Positions 44,685-53,474 of a stretch of 64,000 nucleotides of DNA are shown here, piece after piece; the first letter of the stretch is position 1; every line of letters begins with the position of its first letter. Source of the DNA: Bacteroidia bacterium (lineage in GTDB: Bacteria; Bacteroidota; Bacteroidia; AKYH767-A; OLB10); NCBI GenBank assembly GCA_037045145.1, contig JBAOIA010000011.1, positions 1,960,119-2,024,118 of the forward strand, given 5' to 3'. The notes beneath the pieces were generated by a model that had not been told where the DNA came from, ran no database searches, and worked only from the letters and a program-made list of their open reading frames with translations. A program made the translations under genes and the position numbers.

Positions 44685-45976
44685 GTTGGAAAGAATATAC
44701 TATAGGTGAGTTGTGCATTAAGGTTACTGATGGGTCGCACTTTAGTCCAAAGGAATTAACCGAAGGTTATCCTATGTTTTCTGTTAAGGATATGACAGAA
44801 AATGGTTTCGATTATTCGGATGTGAAAAGAGTTTCTAAAGAAGACTATCTTAAACTTGAAAGAGGCGACTGTAAGCCAAAGAAAGGTGACGTCTTAATTG
44901 CGAAAGATGGGAGTTATTTAAAACATGTTTTTGTTTGCAAAGAAGAAAAAGAAGAAGCAATACTTTCCTCAATAGCTATTTTAAGACCGGATAAAAATAA
45001 AATCGAGGCCGAGTATTTCATGCATTTATTGCGAACTCCATCAGTAAAAGGGATGATGGAAAGTTTTGTTTCTGGATCAGCATTACCTCGAATAGTATTG
45101 AAGGATTTTAAAAAAATGAAGCTTTCAATACCAGAACCTAAAACCCAACAACATATCGCCTCCATCCTCTCTGCCTATGATGATTTAATAGAAGTAAACA
45201 ACGATCGCATCAAACTGCTGGAAGAAACAGCCCGTGAGTTGTACAAAGAATGGTTTGTGCGGATGCGGTTTCCCGAATACAAAAAAGCAAAATTCAAGAA
45301 GGGAATACCAACTGATTGGCGAATTGAACCAATTGGAAAAATTATCGACTATCATATTGGCGGTGGCTGGGGTAATGACAATAAAGACAATCAATTTTCG
45401 GTTGCAGGTTATGTTATTAGAGGTACTGATATTCCTAAAGTAAGAGCAGGCCAAGCAAATCAGGATGTTTACCGTTTTCACAAAGCCTCCAACATGAAAT
45501 CAAGAGAGCTTATTGAAGACGATATGGTTTTTGAAACTGCCGGAGGTAGTGAAGGGCAGCCATTAGGCCGCACTTGCTATATCACTCAGGAAATGTTGGA
45601 TGCGTATGGCGACAAAGTAATGGCAGCAAGTTTCTGCAAACAAATTCGCACAACATGCATTCCTTCCCTCTACCTCTATTATTTTCTGAACTACCTATAC
45701 GATACAGGAATGATTGAAGCCTATCAGGTACAATCAACTGGTATAAGCAACTATCAGTTTGAGCCTTTCTTAAAGTTTCAGCAAATCATTTTGCCAAAAG
45801 ATGAATTGATGCAATCCTTTCATGATAAGGCGATACTCATGCAAAAACAAATTGCCATTTTAGGACAACAAAATACCCAACTCCGCCAAATCAGAGACAG
45901 GCTGTTGCCGAGATTGATTAGTGGCAAGTTGGAGGTGAAGGCGAATGGAATATTTACTGAACTAAAACAAAATTGA
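44681..45976 (+). CDS. hsdS: Type I restriction specificity subunit HsdS
   Basis: This 431 aa protein recognises the bipartite DNA target. It has two target-recognition domains, about residues 1-150 and 200-370. They are separated by the conserved helix QQHIASILSAYDDLIEVNND and closed by a second one, LRQIRDRLLPRLISGKLEV. The two TRDs look different in sequence, implying an asymmetric site. It overlaps hsdM by 4 bp and is followed after 6 bp by an Mrr-like nuclease gene rather than hsdR. Confidence 0.93.
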   Translation: MSWKEYTIGELCIKVTDGSHFSPKELTEGYPMFSVKDMTENGFDYSDVKRVSKEDYLKLERGDCKPKKGDVLIAKDGSYLKHVFVCKEEKEEAILSSIAILRPDKNKIEAEYFMHLLRTPSVKGMMESFVSGSALPRIVLKDFKKMKLSIPEPKTQQHIASILSAYDDLIEVNNDRIKLLEETARELYKEWFVRMRFPEYKKAKFKKGIPTDWRIEPIGKIIDYHIGGGWGNDNKDNQFSVAGYVIRGTDIPKVRAGQANQDVYRFHKASNMKSRELIEDDMVFETAGGSEGQPLGRTCYITQEMLDAYGDKVMAASFCKQIRTTCIPSLYLYYFLNYLYDTGMIEAYQVQSTGISNYQFEPFLKFQQIILPKDELMQSFHDKAILMQKQIAILGQQNTQLRQIRDRLLPRLISGKLEVKANGIFTELKQN

Positions 45977-45982
45977 TTTAAA

Positions 45983-46975
45983 ATGAATAGAACAAATACT
46001 CCTTATTATAAACCTTCGAAAATTGACGAAGTTTTTTTTAGCCTTTTTGGATATTATCCAACTCAGGAGGGTAAATCTTATGAAATGCTTGTTGGGGCTG
46101 TTGTTAAGATTCTTTTTAAGAAAAAAGTAATTCTTGATGAAAGAAAAAGAGGGGAGTATGACGATAATCTATATCAGATTGATGCAAGTCTATATGAATT
46201 AACTGGTTCTAAAATGATAGAGGCAAAAGATTTTACTTCAGCAAATAGAAAAGTCAAACGGCCTGAACTCGATAAAATTGCAGGAGCGTTGCTTGAATTA
46301 GACTTCGATGAAGGTTACTTTTTCTCGGCAACTAATTATACCAGGGATGCCAAAAAGAAAGCTAAAGCTTCTAGCGAAAACCCTCGTTCGACCAAACTTT
46401 CATTATATCATTTAGTGCCTTCAACTTCGGGGGATCTAAAAGGTCGATTAGAAAAAATTGAAATTGATATTATTTCATATGAGATTGACCCCAATGGAAC
46501 AGTTTTTAATCCGTGCATTTCGGATGAAGCATTCAGAAAATGGACTGAAGAATATAACATTCCAACGGGTCTAAAAAGTGCTACAGAATTTTATTATGAC
46601 GAATCAAGTATTCATTGCAAAGGATACCTTCATGATGATTTAGATAATTACATTGGGGAGTATGAGTTTTACAAGCCATTAGATAAATCTATTTATATCT
46701 CTGCTTCAGAGAACAACAATGAAATCTCAGGTAAATGGCAAGTTGACGATGCATTTATTCAATTCAATGGAATAAAAGAAAAAATAGACGAGATCAATTA
46801 TAAAATCAAATTCAGGGAAATTTCTATTCCTCTTGTAATCGAAGCAACAGGCAGTCCAATATTAAAAGTTGTCTCTGAAGATGGTAAAATAAATAAGCTA
46901 ATTACGGATAAGCAACTCAAAGGGATAACATTTGAAGATAATGGAGAAATATTATTTGATGGTTCAAATCCTTAA
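45983..46975 (+). CDS. Mrr-like restriction endonuclease-fold protein
   Basis: This 330 aa protein has an N-terminal PD-(D/E)xK-like domain. E34 lies in SYEMLVGAVVKILF, D67 in LYQIDASLYE, and E80-x-K82 in KMIEAKDF, followed by an Mrr-like strand-helix pattern (LDFDEGYFFSATNYTRDAKKKA). The C-terminal half (about 190-330) is beta-rich and has no family I can name. It sits between hsdS and the DUF6361 gene on the same transcript. It may be an extra nuclease effector of the operon. Confidence 0.72.
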   Translation: MNRTNTPYYKPSKIDEVFFSLFGYYPTQEGKSYEMLVGAVVKILFKKKVILDERKRGEYDDNLYQIDASLYELTGSKMIEAKDFTSANRKVKRPELDKIAGALLELDFDEGYFFSATNYTRDAKKKAKASSENPRSTKLSLYHLVPSTSGDLKGRLEKIEIDIISYEIDPNGTVFNPCISDEAFRKWTEEYNIPTGLKSATEFYYDESSIHCKGYLHDDLDNYIGEYEFYKPLDKSIYISASENNNEISGKWQVDDAFIQFNGIKEKIDEINYKIKFREISIPLVIEATGSPILKVVSEDGKINKLITDKQLKGITFEDNGEILFDGSNP

Positions 46976-47005
46976 TTAGTGCTCATTCCAAAACAAAAAT
47001 AGATA

Positions 47006-48232
47006 ATGGCAACAATAGGCTGGATAGACTTTTCAACTAACGACAGAAACCGGGTAGGATCGGTTTTAGACCTGCTACGTCCTGAAGGCATGGTAGATGA
47101 GTTGGGCATGGGTACTATCCGTGATGCCTTGGCCAATCAGTTATTTCCGGGTATCTCTACCATCCAAACCCGGGCTAAATACTTTTTTATCATTCCATAT
47201 ATTTTATACGATTATCAAGCCACCAAACCAGCACAACGCAGGGGAAAAACACCTTCTAAATTTCTGGAAGATAAAGAGTACGATATTATGTGGGCATTGG
47301 CTGAGCAATATGAGTATCAGGAGGGCAATGGTGTAATAGGTATCAGTAAACGTAAGCCAAACAAAATCGTAAGGCGGCCATCGGCTATTTATTGGAATGG
47401 CTTGTACACTTATCAATTCATTAATACGAACGGGTTGGCAGCAGATAGTTTTTTAAGGCAGTCTGTCAATCCTTCAATGGAAACATTACTTTCCTCAGTG
47501 CAGCAAGGTGATGATACTACAGGCGATGATGCAGATGCGGAACATGAGAATGTATTTAAGATAAGAGTATCGCCTAAATTAAACTGGAGTGAAAATCTAA
47601 CGCTTGAATTGGATAAAGGGGAAGCTGAATTTTTTCAGGACCGCATACTATCCATTGCCAAAAGCAAATTGATTGCAGAACTCTTGCAACAAGACAAGCT
47701 CTGGAAAATATTTATACAAGCTGAAAACTTTATGCAGTTTGCAAAAGCTGCATTGTCACTTCCACTTTCAGATAAACTGAAAGCAATGCTCATTTTAGCC
47801 CACGACTTTTCTGAATTAATGTATGGTGCACATTTGGCATACAACTGCCAATTGCACCACAAGGTTTTTAATAGCGATCACTTTGACGATGATTTCCAGG
47901 AGTGGATAGACGGCATTGAGGATAATATGCTCGACTATTCCAACTTTAATCCCGATATACTATTCAGTTACGCCACCACTACAAAGTCAACAACAGTTCA
48001 GTTTGTAAAAGACTGGTGGAAACAAACACAAAACGGATGCAAGGATGTAAAGAAAAGAGATACCCTGATAGAACAACAGGAAGCAATGGTAAAAGGTGGC
48101 AAAGCCCGTTTGCGTTGGAAAAAAACAGATGATGTAAAAGAAAATAATTGGCTTGGGTTAAGGCATTTTGATTACCGCTTTTTTCAGGCACGAACCATTT
48201 TAAAAGATATTAGAACAGGAATAAATAACTAA
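47006..48232 (+). CDS. DUF6361 family protein
   Basis: This 408 aa protein has the DUF6361 signature at its N-terminus (WIDFSTNDRNRVGSVLDLL, VDELGMGTIRDALANQLFPG, STIQTRAKYFFIIPYI). The family has no known activity that I can state. Members lie in operons with PLD-fold proteins and helicases in defence islands. It is soluble, with no catalytic motif that I can pick out. The next gene starts 1 bp after its stop, and the helicase follows, so the three probably form one functional unit. Confidence 0.85.
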   Translation: MATIGWIDFSTNDRNRVGSVLDLLRPEGMVDELGMGTIRDALANQLFPGISTIQTRAKYFFIIPYILYDYQATKPAQRRGKTPSKFLEDKEYDIMWALAEQYEYQEGNGVIGISKRKPNKIVRRPSAIYWNGLYTYQFINTNGLAADSFLRQSVNPSMETLLSSVQQGDDTTGDDADAEHENVFKIRVSPKLNWSENLTLELDKGEAEFFQDRILSIAKSKLIAELLQQDKLWKIFIQAENFMQFAKAALSLPLSDKLKAMLILAHDFSELMYGAHLAYNCQLHHKVFNSDHFDDDFQEWIDGIEDNMLDYSNFNPDILFSYATTTKSTTVQFVKDWWKQTQNGCKDVKKRDTLIEQQEAMVKGGKARLRWKKTDDVKENNWLGLRHFDYRFFQARTILKDIRTGINN

Positions 48233-48233
48233 G

Positions 48234-50072
48234 ATGCTGCACCCTAAACACAATAGAATAGATTATGGCGATCAACTCATTCCACCAGATGGGTATGAAT
48301 TGGCCTATGCTATTGGCACATCTTATTCCTTAGACCTCGAAGCCCTGATGATATTACCTGTGGCTTTGTTTTATGCTCAAAAATTAGATAGTAATGCTGA
48401 TGAATTGAGGTACGATATGTTAGATGCCATTACTAAAGCAGCAGATAAAATTACGGTGTACTATCAAAACGGGCAGTTGAAAGTACCGCAGAAATACCAT
48501 CACCTGATGGCATACTGGGAAAAGGGTATTCAGCCTGTTACCATGCCTCACCATGCAAGTTCATTTCATCCAAAAGTTTGGGTAATCAGGTATGAAGGCA
48601 AAGGTTTAACTCCTAAGTATAGGGTATTGGTTACAAGTCGCAACCTAACCTTTGCCCGTGATTGGGATATGGCTTTTGCAACAGATGGTGAAGTGTCGGA
48701 CAAAGAGCAGCCTAAGAATAAACCATTGGTGCATTTTTTACAATACCTGAATACTACTGGCAAGAAAACCATACCGGCAGCATTTCTGAATGATTTACTA
48801 AAAGTAAAATTCGACCTGCCTGAAAAATTTGATGCGTTCAAATTTGTTCCAATAGGCATACCTAATACAGAAACAAATAAGCCTTATACCAACCCAATTA
48901 CAGCGGGCAAAAACCTTTGGGAAGAAATGCTGATTGTTTCACCCTTCGTAGATAAAACAACATTGAACAGCATCTATGAAGCCACCAGCAAAACTCCGTA
49001 CCTGTTAAGCAGAAAAGAAGAATTGGATGCTGTGGATGAGGAAACACTGAACCTTCTTGACTGTTGGCAGTTTTCCACCTTCTTTCAGGAAGCAGAGTAT
49101 TTTCAGGAATTAGAAGACGATGGAACGCCTCCACTTTCACAGAGTTTACATGCAAAGCTTTTTGTGGCCATGCAAGACCGTGTGCCTTATTGGTATTTAG
49201 GTTCAGCCAATTGCAGTGACCCAGCTCAGGGTAGGAATGTAGAATTTATGGTTGAATTAAAGGCCGGAAATTGGGCTGGCTTAAAAACCAAAGACATTTT
49301 TAAAGCCCTTACAGATCCTGCCAAATCAGAAGGCATTACTTTATTTACGCCTTACACTTTTGAAGCAAGAGTTTCGGTAGAAGAACAAAAGAATATTGAT
49401 TTAGCCATCCGCAAAATCAAATATGATTTAACACAGCTTACAATAAAAGGTACAGCAACATTAATTGAAGGCGGCACAGCTTATAACCTCACTATACAGA
49501 TTGATGCAAGCCACCTGACATTGCCCAAAGGATTTGAAGTAAAGTTAAAGCCCCTTCCTGAAAACCAAAAAGCAGGTGTAGCCATTAATCCGGAAAAAAC
49601 AAATAGCATCGAAAATTTTGGCGGATATGCCGAAACAGCATTGAGTATATTTTTAGTATTTGAAATTGCAAAAGATGGCCATGTTCACAGTCAGTTTCTA
49701 CTGCCAATGGAAATTGAATTACCAAACAGTAGGCTCAATAAAATATTCTCCGCCATCATTGACAGCAGAGAGAAGTTTTTAAAATACCTCACATTCTTAT
49801 TAACCGGTGAAGAAACCGACCTCATTGGTAATGCCAAAGGAAATAAGGATAAAACATCTGCAAATGGAAATGATGCGTGGGCTTTTACAGGTACACCCGT
49901 TTATGAAAAATTACTCATAGCATCCAGCCGTTTTCCGGATAAGTTAAAATCAATTGATACTTTAATTCAACGCCTGAAAGAAGAAACAACCGAATTAGAT
50001 GAACCTATTATAACCGCAGAGTTCGAGGGCTTCTGGAATGTATTTCAAACCTTTATTAAAAACAAAAATTGA
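48234..50072 (+). CDS. Phospholipase-D-like protein (probable nuclease)
   Basis: This 612 aa protein has two HKD-type half-sites. The first is H112-x-K114 with S135-x-N137 (FHPKVWVIRY, VTSRNLTF), the second H306-x-K308 with S324-x-N326 (LHAKLFVAM, LGSANCSDP). The Asp of HxKxxxxD is absent, as in nuclease-type members of the superfamily such as BfiI and DrmC-like proteins. A C-terminal region (about 390-610) is unassigned. Its stop codon and the following helicase gene are separated by 2 bp. DNA or RNA cleavage directed by the helicase is the natural hypothesis. Confidence 0.85.
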   Translation: MLHPKHNRIDYGDQLIPPDGYELAYAIGTSYSLDLEALMILPVALFYAQKLDSNADELRYDMLDAITKAADKITVYYQNGQLKVPQKYHHLMAYWEKGIQPVTMPHHASSFHPKVWVIRYEGKGLTPKYRVLVTSRNLTFARDWDMAFATDGEVSDKEQPKNKPLVHFLQYLNTTGKKTIPAAFLNDLLKVKFDLPEKFDAFKFVPIGIPNTETNKPYTNPITAGKNLWEEMLIVSPFVDKTTLNSIYEATSKTPYLLSRKEELDAVDEETLNLLDCWQFSTFFQEAEYFQELEDDGTPPLSQSLHAKLFVAMQDRVPYWYLGSANCSDPAQGRNVEFMVELKAGNWAGLKTKDIFKALTDPAKSEGITLFTPYTFEARVSVEEQKNIDLAIRKIKYDLTQLTIKGTATLIEGGTAYNLTIQIDASHLTLPKGFEVKLKPLPENQKAGVAINPEKTNSIENFGGYAETALSIFLVFEIAKDGHVHSQFLLPMEIELPNSRLNKIFSAIIDSREKFLKYLTFLLTGEETDLIGNAKGNKDKTSANGNDAWAFTGTPVYEKLLIASSRFPDKLKSIDTLIQRLKEETTELDEPIITAEFEGFWNVFQTFIKNKN

Positions 50073-50074
50073 TA

Positions 50075-53000
50075 ATGAAGGAAAAAATACAAGAAACATT
50101 AGCAGGGCTAAAAGACTTCCAGTTAAAAACGGTGGATTACGTTTTTAAGCAGTTGTATGTAAAAGGCAGGGGCAAAATGTTGATTGCGGATGAGGTAGGC
50201 TTGGGAAAAACCATTGTGGCAAAGGGCATTATTGCAAAGGCATTTGGTCAGTTTACACCCACACCGAATAAAAAGGTTTTCAATGTTATTTATATCTGCT
50301 CCAATCAGGCATTGGCGAGGCAAAATTTAAAGAAACTCAATTTCTCAGGTGATAATTTAGCCATTGATTATTCAGAGGATGATGATAGATTAACGGGCTT
50401 GGCCTATATATCTGCAAAAGAAGAACAACAATTCCCTTTCAGAATAAAAGCCTTTACCCCTGCTACCTCCTTTGATGATAAAACACATGCTGGCAAAGCT
50501 GATGAAAGAGTTCTGTTGTATAGGCTTCTGTATTCATACAGCGATTTCAAGCCTTTAAGCAATAGTTTAAAATGGATACTGAAAGGCAATAGAAGAATTA
50601 AGGATGAAAATTGGGAGGCTCGTATTCAGTATGCCGAGGAATTAGACAACGGAAAAGAAATAGCCTGGTTAAAGAAAATCAGGCCAAAAGTATATAGTGA
50701 ATTTAAGAAGGCATTAGATAAAACAGTAAGTCCTGCGGATTTACCAAAGTCATTCAATGCAGCAGGTATCAGCTACCCTGTAAAATATTGGACACTGCTG
50801 AAGAACCTTTGTCAATTGGGCATTCGTAAAAACAATTACTACCATTACAATTTCAGTAAGGAGCTTATCAGTTCATTGCGTTTCCTTTTGTCAAGAGTTT
50901 GTATTGAGTTTTTACAAGCAGATATTTTTATCCTTGATGAATTTCAACGCTACAAGAAATTAATTGACAAAACAGGTGGTAACGAAGAAGACGACAAAGA
51001 AGAAGTAAGCCCTGCAATTCAGTTGGCAAGGGATATATTTTCATTTGAAGATTCTAAAATCCTCATGCTGTCTGCTACACCATTTAAGCCATACACAAAT
51101 GACTTTGATGAATTGAATGGAGAGGTGCATTACAATGAATTTATTACAGTTCTACAGTTTTTGATGGCAGATAAAGCAGCTGATTTTTGGAAGGAGTATG
51201 AACATGATCGTAAAGCATTATTTGGTTTTTTACGTCATCCGGATACGTTGGATGCACAAATGCCAGGTGCAATAGGATTGAAAAACAAATTAGAAACCCT
51301 ATACCGCACCAGCATTGTTAGAACAGAAAAGCTGCTTGCGTCCAACGACAGGGATGCATTGATAAAACATGTAAATAAACCAATTTCCATTCAGCCCGAA
51401 GACATCAATGATTTTGTTGTTTTAGACCAGATTACCTTATTGCTTAATAAAGATCATAAAGCATCACTACCTGTTCCTTTGGAATATGTAAAGTCTTGCC
51501 CTTTTGCCTTATCATTCTTAGACAATTATCAGCACAAGGAAAAAATCAGAAATCTGATTTTAGAAGATGCGGCACTTCAGCAATTGGTAAGGCAAACAAA
51601 GCACGGCTGGGTTAATCTGAAAGACATTAACGATTACAAACCACTTATTCCACCGAGAGCAAAATCGCTTCCTAATGCTAAGCTGCGTTTGTTGTTAGAT
51701 GAAACAGTACACAATAATGGTTGGAAATATTTGTGGATACCCCCTTCCATTCCATACTATGAGTTAGATGGTGCTTTTAAAGATAGCTGGGGTTATTCTA
51801 AAACATTAATTTTTTCATCGTGGAAATTAGTTCCTCGTATGGTGGCATCATTGGTTTCGTATGAAGCCGAACGACTTTCAATTGGAAATCCGAAATCAAT
51901 TTCTGACAGAGAGAAAAAGGAGAAAGAGAATTTTAAACCGTATTACTTTCAAAAAAGAAGATCACCAAGACCACAGTTTACATTCAAGGTTTTAAAAGAG
52001 GAACAGGAACCTCAGCAGATGAATAATTTCATTCTTTCTTATCCTTGCCTGTTTCTTGCCAATTTGTATGACCCCGCAATAAATGTTGCAGAGAAAAAAT
52101 CAGTTCAACAAATCAAAGCTGAAATAAAGAGCCAGTTGATGGCTACTTTCAAAAGGCTTAATCTTAACCAATATGTAAGTGGTGAAGGTGACTGGCAAAA
52201 GTGGTACTGGTTGGGTCCTCTCTTTTTAGATAAAGCAAGTGAAAACAATAAGGTGCTAACAGAATGGCTATCTAAAGGAATACCGCCATCAGAACTTTCG
52301 ATTGATGCTGAGAGTATCGGTACTGATAAAGATGAAAGTATCGGTAGAAAAACACATTTTGAATTGGCAAAAGCTGCTTTCACCAGCCATTCCCCCATTG
52401 CGGCAGGTAAACTAAGCAATGAGCAACTGGAAGTAATTTGTGAACACATGGCTGAGCTTACAATTGGTTCACCGGCAATATGCTATTTGAGAAGCCAAAG
52501 AAGGTACAAAGAATTGTCAAATGATTTATTCGATGCCGCCTTCAATGTCTGCTCTGCTTTTCTAACTATGTTCAATAAACCGGAGAGCATTGCCATCGTG
52601 AGGTTGCACACAAAGGATGGTGATTATTGGGAACGGGCATTGCGATACATGATTGATGGAAATATGCAGGCTATGCTGGATGAATTTGTGTATCTACTGA
52701 TAAATGGTGAGAATATTCAATCCACAAATGAGCTGAGTGATTTCATTTCCGATATTCTTTCTGTAAGAACTGCCACTTCAGACATTGAAGATTACCCAAC
52801 ATTTTTAGAAAATCTAACTAAGGAAAAGCCAAAGCGTAAAGCCATCAGGTCGCATTATGCCGTTGACTTTGGCACTCAAAAAATTAACACTGCTAAAGGT
52901 GCAGGTCGGCAAATTAATATTCGCCAAGCATTTAATTCACCTTTCAGACCTTTTGTTTTGGCCTCCACTTCCATTGGTCAGGAGGGCTTGGATTTTCATT

Positions 53001-53473
53001 TGTATTGTAAAAAAATATTCCATTGGAATCTACCTTCTAACCCCATTGATTTTGAGCAAAGAGAAGGCAGAATACATCGCTATCAAGGGCTTGTAATCAG
53101 GCTCAATCTGGCAAGTAAATACAGAGATCAGATAGCCTATGGTAATACCCAAAATAATATTTGGAAAGAGGTCTTTAAATATGCTGAAAAGGAAAAAGCC
53201 CAGGCTAAGTTTTCCTGTGATTTAGTACCATACTGGCATACCGAAACATTGAGTGATATAAAGATAGAAAGATTCGTGCCTTTGTATCCTTTCAGCAGAG
53301 ACATAGAGAAGTTCAATAATCTAATTAAAATACTCACATTTTACAGATTAACATTCGGGCAACCACGTCAGGAAGAATTGGTGGATGCTCTTCATGATTC
53401 AGGTTTTAGTGATGAGGTAATCCAAAAATTAGATGATTTAATTATTAACCTTAGCCCAATAAGATTTACATAA
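50075..53473 (+). CDS. SF2 helicase, DEAD/SNF2-like, of a defence module
   Basis: This is a 1132 aa helicase from ATG 50075; a TTG at 50069 overlapping the previous stop is the only alternative. Motif I is ADEVGLGKTIVAKG, the SNF2-like form. Motif II is LDEFQRYK (DEFQ) and motif III MLSATPFKPY. Motifs V-VI are STSIGQEGLDFH and IDFEQREGRIHRYQG. A roughly 500-residue insertion with no family I can name separates the two RecA halves. Helicases of this kind next to PLD nucleases occur in DISARM-like systems, but the other DISARM genes are absent here. Confidence 0.88.
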   Translation: MKEKIQETLAGLKDFQLKTVDYVFKQLYVKGRGKMLIADEVGLGKTIVAKGIIAKAFGQFTPTPNKKVFNVIYICSNQALARQNLKKLNFSGDNLAIDYSEDDDRLTGLAYISAKEEQQFPFRIKAFTPATSFDDKTHAGKADERVLLYRLLYSYSDFKPLSNSLKWILKGNRRIKDENWEARIQYAEELDNGKEIAWLKKIRPKVYSEFKKALDKTVSPADLPKSFNAAGISYPVKYWTLLKNLCQLGIRKNNYYHYNFSKELISSLRFLLSRVCIEFLQADIFILDEFQRYKKLIDKTGGNEEDDKEEVSPAIQLARDIFSFEDSKILMLSATPFKPYTNDFDELNGEVHYNEFITVLQFLMADKAADFWKEYEHDRKALFGFLRHPDTLDAQMPGAIGLKNKLETLYRTSIVRTEKLLASNDRDALIKHVNKPISIQPEDINDFVVLDQITLLLNKDHKASLPVPLEYVKSCPFALSFLDNYQHKEKIRNLILEDAALQQLVRQTKHGWVNLKDINDYKPLIPPRAKSLPNAKLRLLLDETVHNNGWKYLWIPPSIPYYELDGAFKDSWGYSKTLIFSSWKLVPRMVASLVSYEAERLSIGNPKSISDREKKEKENFKPYYFQKRRSPRPQFTFKVLKEEQEPQQMNNFILSYPCLFLANLYDPAINVAEKKSVQQIKAEIKSQLMATFKRLNLNQYVSGEGDWQKWYWLGPLFLDKASENNKVLTEWLSKGIPPSELSIDAESIGTDKDESIGRKTHFELAKAAFTSHSPIAAGKLSNEQLEVICEHMAELTIGSPAICYLRSQRRYKELSNDLFDAAFNVCSAFLTMFNKPESIAIVRLHTKDGDYWERALRYMIDGNMQAMLDEFVYLLINGENIQSTNELSDFISDILSVRTATSDIEDYPTFLENLTKEKPKRKAIRSHYAVDFGTQKINTAKGAGRQINIRQAFNSPFRPFVLASTSIGQEGLDFHLYCKKIFHWNLPSNPIDFEQREGRIHRYQGLVIRLNLASKYRDQIAYGNTQNNIWKEVFKYAEKEKAQAKFSCDLVPYWHTETLSDIKIERFVPLYPFSRDIEKFNNLIKILTFYRLTFGQPRQEELVDALHDSGFSDEVIQKLDDLIINLSPIRFT

Positions 53474-53474
53474 T

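Noticed and set aside
47006..53473. Full DISARM system
   Set aside because: PLD protein and helicase are present, but there is no DrmA, DrmB or DISARM methyltransferase.
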